From assembly GCA_937930165.1 (NCBI GenBank), contig CALGVL010000332.1, positions 1 to 7,098 of the forward strand: DNA of 7,098 nucleotides, in the 5' to 3' direction. Below, piece by piece: positions 5,474-7,098 of the stretch (position 1 is the stretch's first letter; each line of letters begins with the position of its first letter). Both the position numbers and the translations under genes were made by a program. The notes under the pieces are model-generated. The model ran no database searches, was not told the DNA's origin, and saw nothing but the letters and a program-made list of their open reading frames with translations. The stretch comes from an uncultured Acetobacteraceae bacterium (GTDB lineage: Bacteria; Pseudomonadota; Alphaproteobacteria; Acetobacterales; Acetobacteraceae).

Positions 5474-6795
5474 CTTCGCATCTCGATATTGGCGCGGCGC
5501 CGCAGGTCGCGCTGCAATTGCCGCGACAGGTTCTCCACCCGGTCGCGCAGCAATTGGTTGCGCGCCTGCTCGGGCGTCAGTTCCGCCAGGTTCCGCTGCT
5601 CCCGTGAGCAGACCATCATCACCAGCACCCCCTCCGGAGTGATGATGGGCTGGGAGGCGCGGCCGGGCTGCAGCCTGGCCAGCAGGTCCCGCAGCGGCGG
5701 CGGGCTTACCGTCTCCAGCCGGATCTGGCCGGGGCCGCCGGAGCGGTCACGGGCGCCCCCGGCCCGCTCCACCGCCTCGCAGCTCCGTGCCGTCTCGGAG
5801 AGGCGCTGGGCCTTCTCCACCTGGTCACGCTGCTGCTGCGTCGGGTTGTTGGGATCGAGCATGCCCTGGAAGGGGAAGAAGGCCTGCCGCACGGTCAGCA
5901 GGGTAGCGATATCCCGCCCGGATTCGCGCTTCTGCCGCAGGGCGACGATCTGGTAGCCGCCGGGGACGCGGATGGGGTTGCTGATGGCGCCGGGCGGCAT
6001 GCGCTCGACGATTGAGGCCACTTCCGGCGCCAGCTCCTCCTTCCGCACCCAGCCGAGATCGCCGCCCTGCAGGGCGGTCTGGGACTGGCTGAACTGCGTG
6101 GCGGCGACAGGGAAGGGCGTGCCGGCGCGGAGTTGGCGGATCACCTCTTCCACGAAGCGCTGGGTCTCGCCTTCGGTGGTGGGGTCGTCCACCGGGATGA
6201 AGATCTCGGAAACCAGATATTCGGGCTCGCCGATCCGGGCACGGGCGTTCTGGATTGTCTCCTGAACTTCCTCTTCCCCCGGCTGGGCGGAGGGGCCGAG
6301 CTGTTGGCGCAGCACCCGTGCCCAGCCGATCTGGGTGCGGATCTGGTCATAGAGAACGCGCGGCTGGATGCCGACCTGCCGCAATTGGTTGCGCAACCCG
6401 CCCGGCGGCAGATTGTTGCGGCTCTCAAGCTCGGCAACTGCCTCTGCCACTTCCTCATCGGTCACCGGAATGCGGCGGCGCTGCACCTCCTGCATCCGCA
6501 GCCGCTCGTCAATGAGCAGGCGGGTGACCTGGGAGGCCAGCCGCTCCAGCATCTCCGGCGCCACGGGGATGCCGGCGCTGAGGGCGAAGAGGCGGGTGCG
6601 GCCGATGACATCGGCGCGGCTCACCACCTCCCCGTTCACCACGGCCACGATCCGGTTGGCCTGGGCCGCGGCCTGGGGCTGAGGCGGCCGCTGGGCCGCC
6701 GCCGGGACCGGCGGTGCGGCGAGGCCGAGCAGGCCGGCGATCAGGATGGCCGAGGGGCGGGCCCAGGGGCAGCGTGCAGGGAAGAGGCGGCGCAT
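5470..6795 (-). CDS. surA: SurA-type periplasmic chaperone / peptidyl-prolyl isomerase
   Basis: This 441-residue exported protein assists folding of outer-membrane proteins. A Sec signal peptide covers about residues 1-34: a basic start, the hydrophobic core AILIAGLLGLA, and probable cleavage at AAA-Q35. A short Pro/Gln/Ala-rich linker follows. The SurA N-terminal chaperone domain runs from about 47 (RIVAVVNGEVVSRADV) to about 185. A parvulin-type PPIase domain spans about 192-290, with EIFIPVDD, FPVAATQFSQS, GGDLGWV (244-250) and GGYQIVALRQKR. The C-terminal 150 residues look like a second, degenerate parvulin domain (RQAFFPF, LQPGRASQPIITPEGVLVMMVCSRE) plus a final basic helix, as in other alphaproteobacterial SurA proteins. 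The ATG at 6795 is well supported by AAGGA 7 nt upstream. The stop overlaps the rsmA start by 4 bp, so the pair is probably co-translated. No pdxA lies between them and lptD is not directly upstream. Confidence 0.92.
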   Translation of the reverse strand: MRRLFPARCPWARPSAILIAGLLGLAAPPVPAAAQRPPQPQAAAQANRIVAVVNGEVVSRADVIGRTRLFALSAGIPVAPEMLERLASQVTRLLIDERLRMQEVQRRRIPVTDEEVAEAVAELESRNNLPPGGLRNQLRQVGIQPRVLYDQIRTQIGWARVLRQQLGPSAQPGEEEVQETIQNARARIGEPEYLVSEIFIPVDDPTTEGETQRFVEEVIRQLRAGTPFPVAATQFSQSQTALQGGDLGWVRKEELAPEVASIVERMPPGAISNPIRVPGGYQIVALRQKRESGRDIATLLTVRQAFFPFQGMLDPNNPTQQQRDQVEKAQRLSETARSCEAVERAGGARDRSGGPGQIRLETVSPPPLRDLLARLQPGRASQPIITPEGVLVMMVCSREQRNLAELTPEQARNQLLRDRVENLSRQLQRDLRRRANIEMRS

Positions 6796-6802
6796 GCGGC
6801 AA

Positions 6803-6807
6803 TCCTT
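6803..6807 (-). promoter_or_regulatory. Shine-Dalgarno site of surA
   Basis: The minus strand reads AAGGA, 7 nt before the surA ATG at 6795. This is the clearest ribosome-binding site in the window and fixes that start. Confidence 0.75.
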
Positions 6808-6856
6808 AGCGGGCCGGGACCGGGCGGGCTAGGGTCAAGCCGGGTGCGGACCGGAC

Positions 6857-7098
6857 CTATCCCGCCGGGGCCGGCACCGCCTCCGCCCGGCTCCGCCGCC
6901 CGGCGCCCCAGCCGTCCAGCGCCAGATAGACGACGGGCGTGGTGTAGAGCGTCAGCAGCTGAGACAGCAGCAGCCCGCCGATGATGGCGATGCCGAGCGG
7001 CTGGCGCAGCTCCGACCCGGCGCCCGAAGCCAGGGCCAGCGGCACCGCCCCGAAGACGGCGGCGAGCGTCGTCATCAGGATCGGCCGGAAGCGTTCCC
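6857..7098 (-). CDS. RND multidrug efflux permease, C-terminal end (5' end outside window)
   Basis: This is the last 79 complete codons of an inner-membrane RND (AcrB/MdtB/MdtC, HAE-1 type) proton-driven efflux pump, with the frame running off the window edge at 7098. The sequence reads RFRPILMTTLAAVFGAVPLAL, then GSELRQPLGIAIIGGL and SQLLTLYTTPVVYLALD. These are the conserved last two transmembrane helices of the family; the LRQPLGIAI and LTLYTTPVVYL wording is closest to MdtB/MdtC-like subunits. A short basic and Ala/Pro-rich cytoplasmic tail ends at TAG (6859-6857). The usual membrane-fusion partner would lie further upstream outside the window, so it cannot be checked. It is on the same strand as surA with a 61-bp gap, so co-transcription is possible but functionally unexpected. 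Confidence 0.93.
   Translation of the reverse strand, partial: ERFRPILMTTLAAVFGAVPLALASGAGSELRQPLGIAIIGGLLLSQLLTLYTTPVVYLALDGWGAGRRSRAEAVPAPAG

Noticed and set aside
6815..6838. TTGACC (minus strand, 6838-6833) as a -35 element for surA
   Set aside because: The hexamer and its CTTGAC context look good, but no acceptable -10 lies 16-18 bp further; only GC-rich sequence is present there.

Overview
The window is very GC-rich, with long spurious open frames on both strands. It reads as the chromosome of an alphaproteobacterium. The sequence style and gene set (class I glutamine synthetase, yicC-gmk, surA-rsmA, an MdtB/C-like RND pump, a ChbG/HpnK-type deacetylase) fit Rhodospirillales, possibly an Acetobacteraceae/Roseomonas-like organism. 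That taxonomic guess is an inference. I see no tRNA, rRNA, CRISPR array, insertion sequence, integrase or phage gene.

Layout. (1) 1-384, plus strand: the 3' end of glnA, closed by a textbook intrinsic terminator at 405-440. (2) 450-1271, minus: a classical short-chain dehydrogenase/reductase with a complete catalytic tetrad. (3) 1304-4625, plus: four tightly packed genes, yicC, gmk, an AEC-family permease and a ChbG/HpnK-family deacetylase. Their junctions are a 4-bp overlap, a 6-bp gap and a 2-bp gap, so they very probably form one transcription unit. (4) 4640-5473, minus: rsmA (16S rRNA dimethyladenosine transferase), convergent with the operon. (5) 5470-6795, minus: a SurA-type periplasmic chaperone/prolyl isomerase whose stop codon overlaps the start of rsmA. 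(6) 6857-7098, minus: the C-terminal end of an RND efflux pump subunit.

How the genes relate. yicC and gmk are a conserved pair linking RNA turnover and GMP-to-GDP phosphorylation. surA and rsmA are a conserved pair linking outer-membrane protein assembly and ribosome maturation. From general knowledge, related bacteria often keep these two pairs close together, with pdxA and lptD around surA. Here a permease and a deacetylase sit between gmk and rsmA, pdxA is absent between surA and rsmA, and an RND pump rather than lptD lies upstream of surA. The locus therefore looks rearranged.

The most notable local observation is the rsmA start. No ATG, GTG or TTG in its frame preserves the conserved N-terminus. 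The only well-placed initiator is a CTG overlapping the surA stop (CTGA), with an SD-like GAGA 7 nt upstream. I found no convincing undescribed system; most of the window is ordinary core genome plus two accessory genes.
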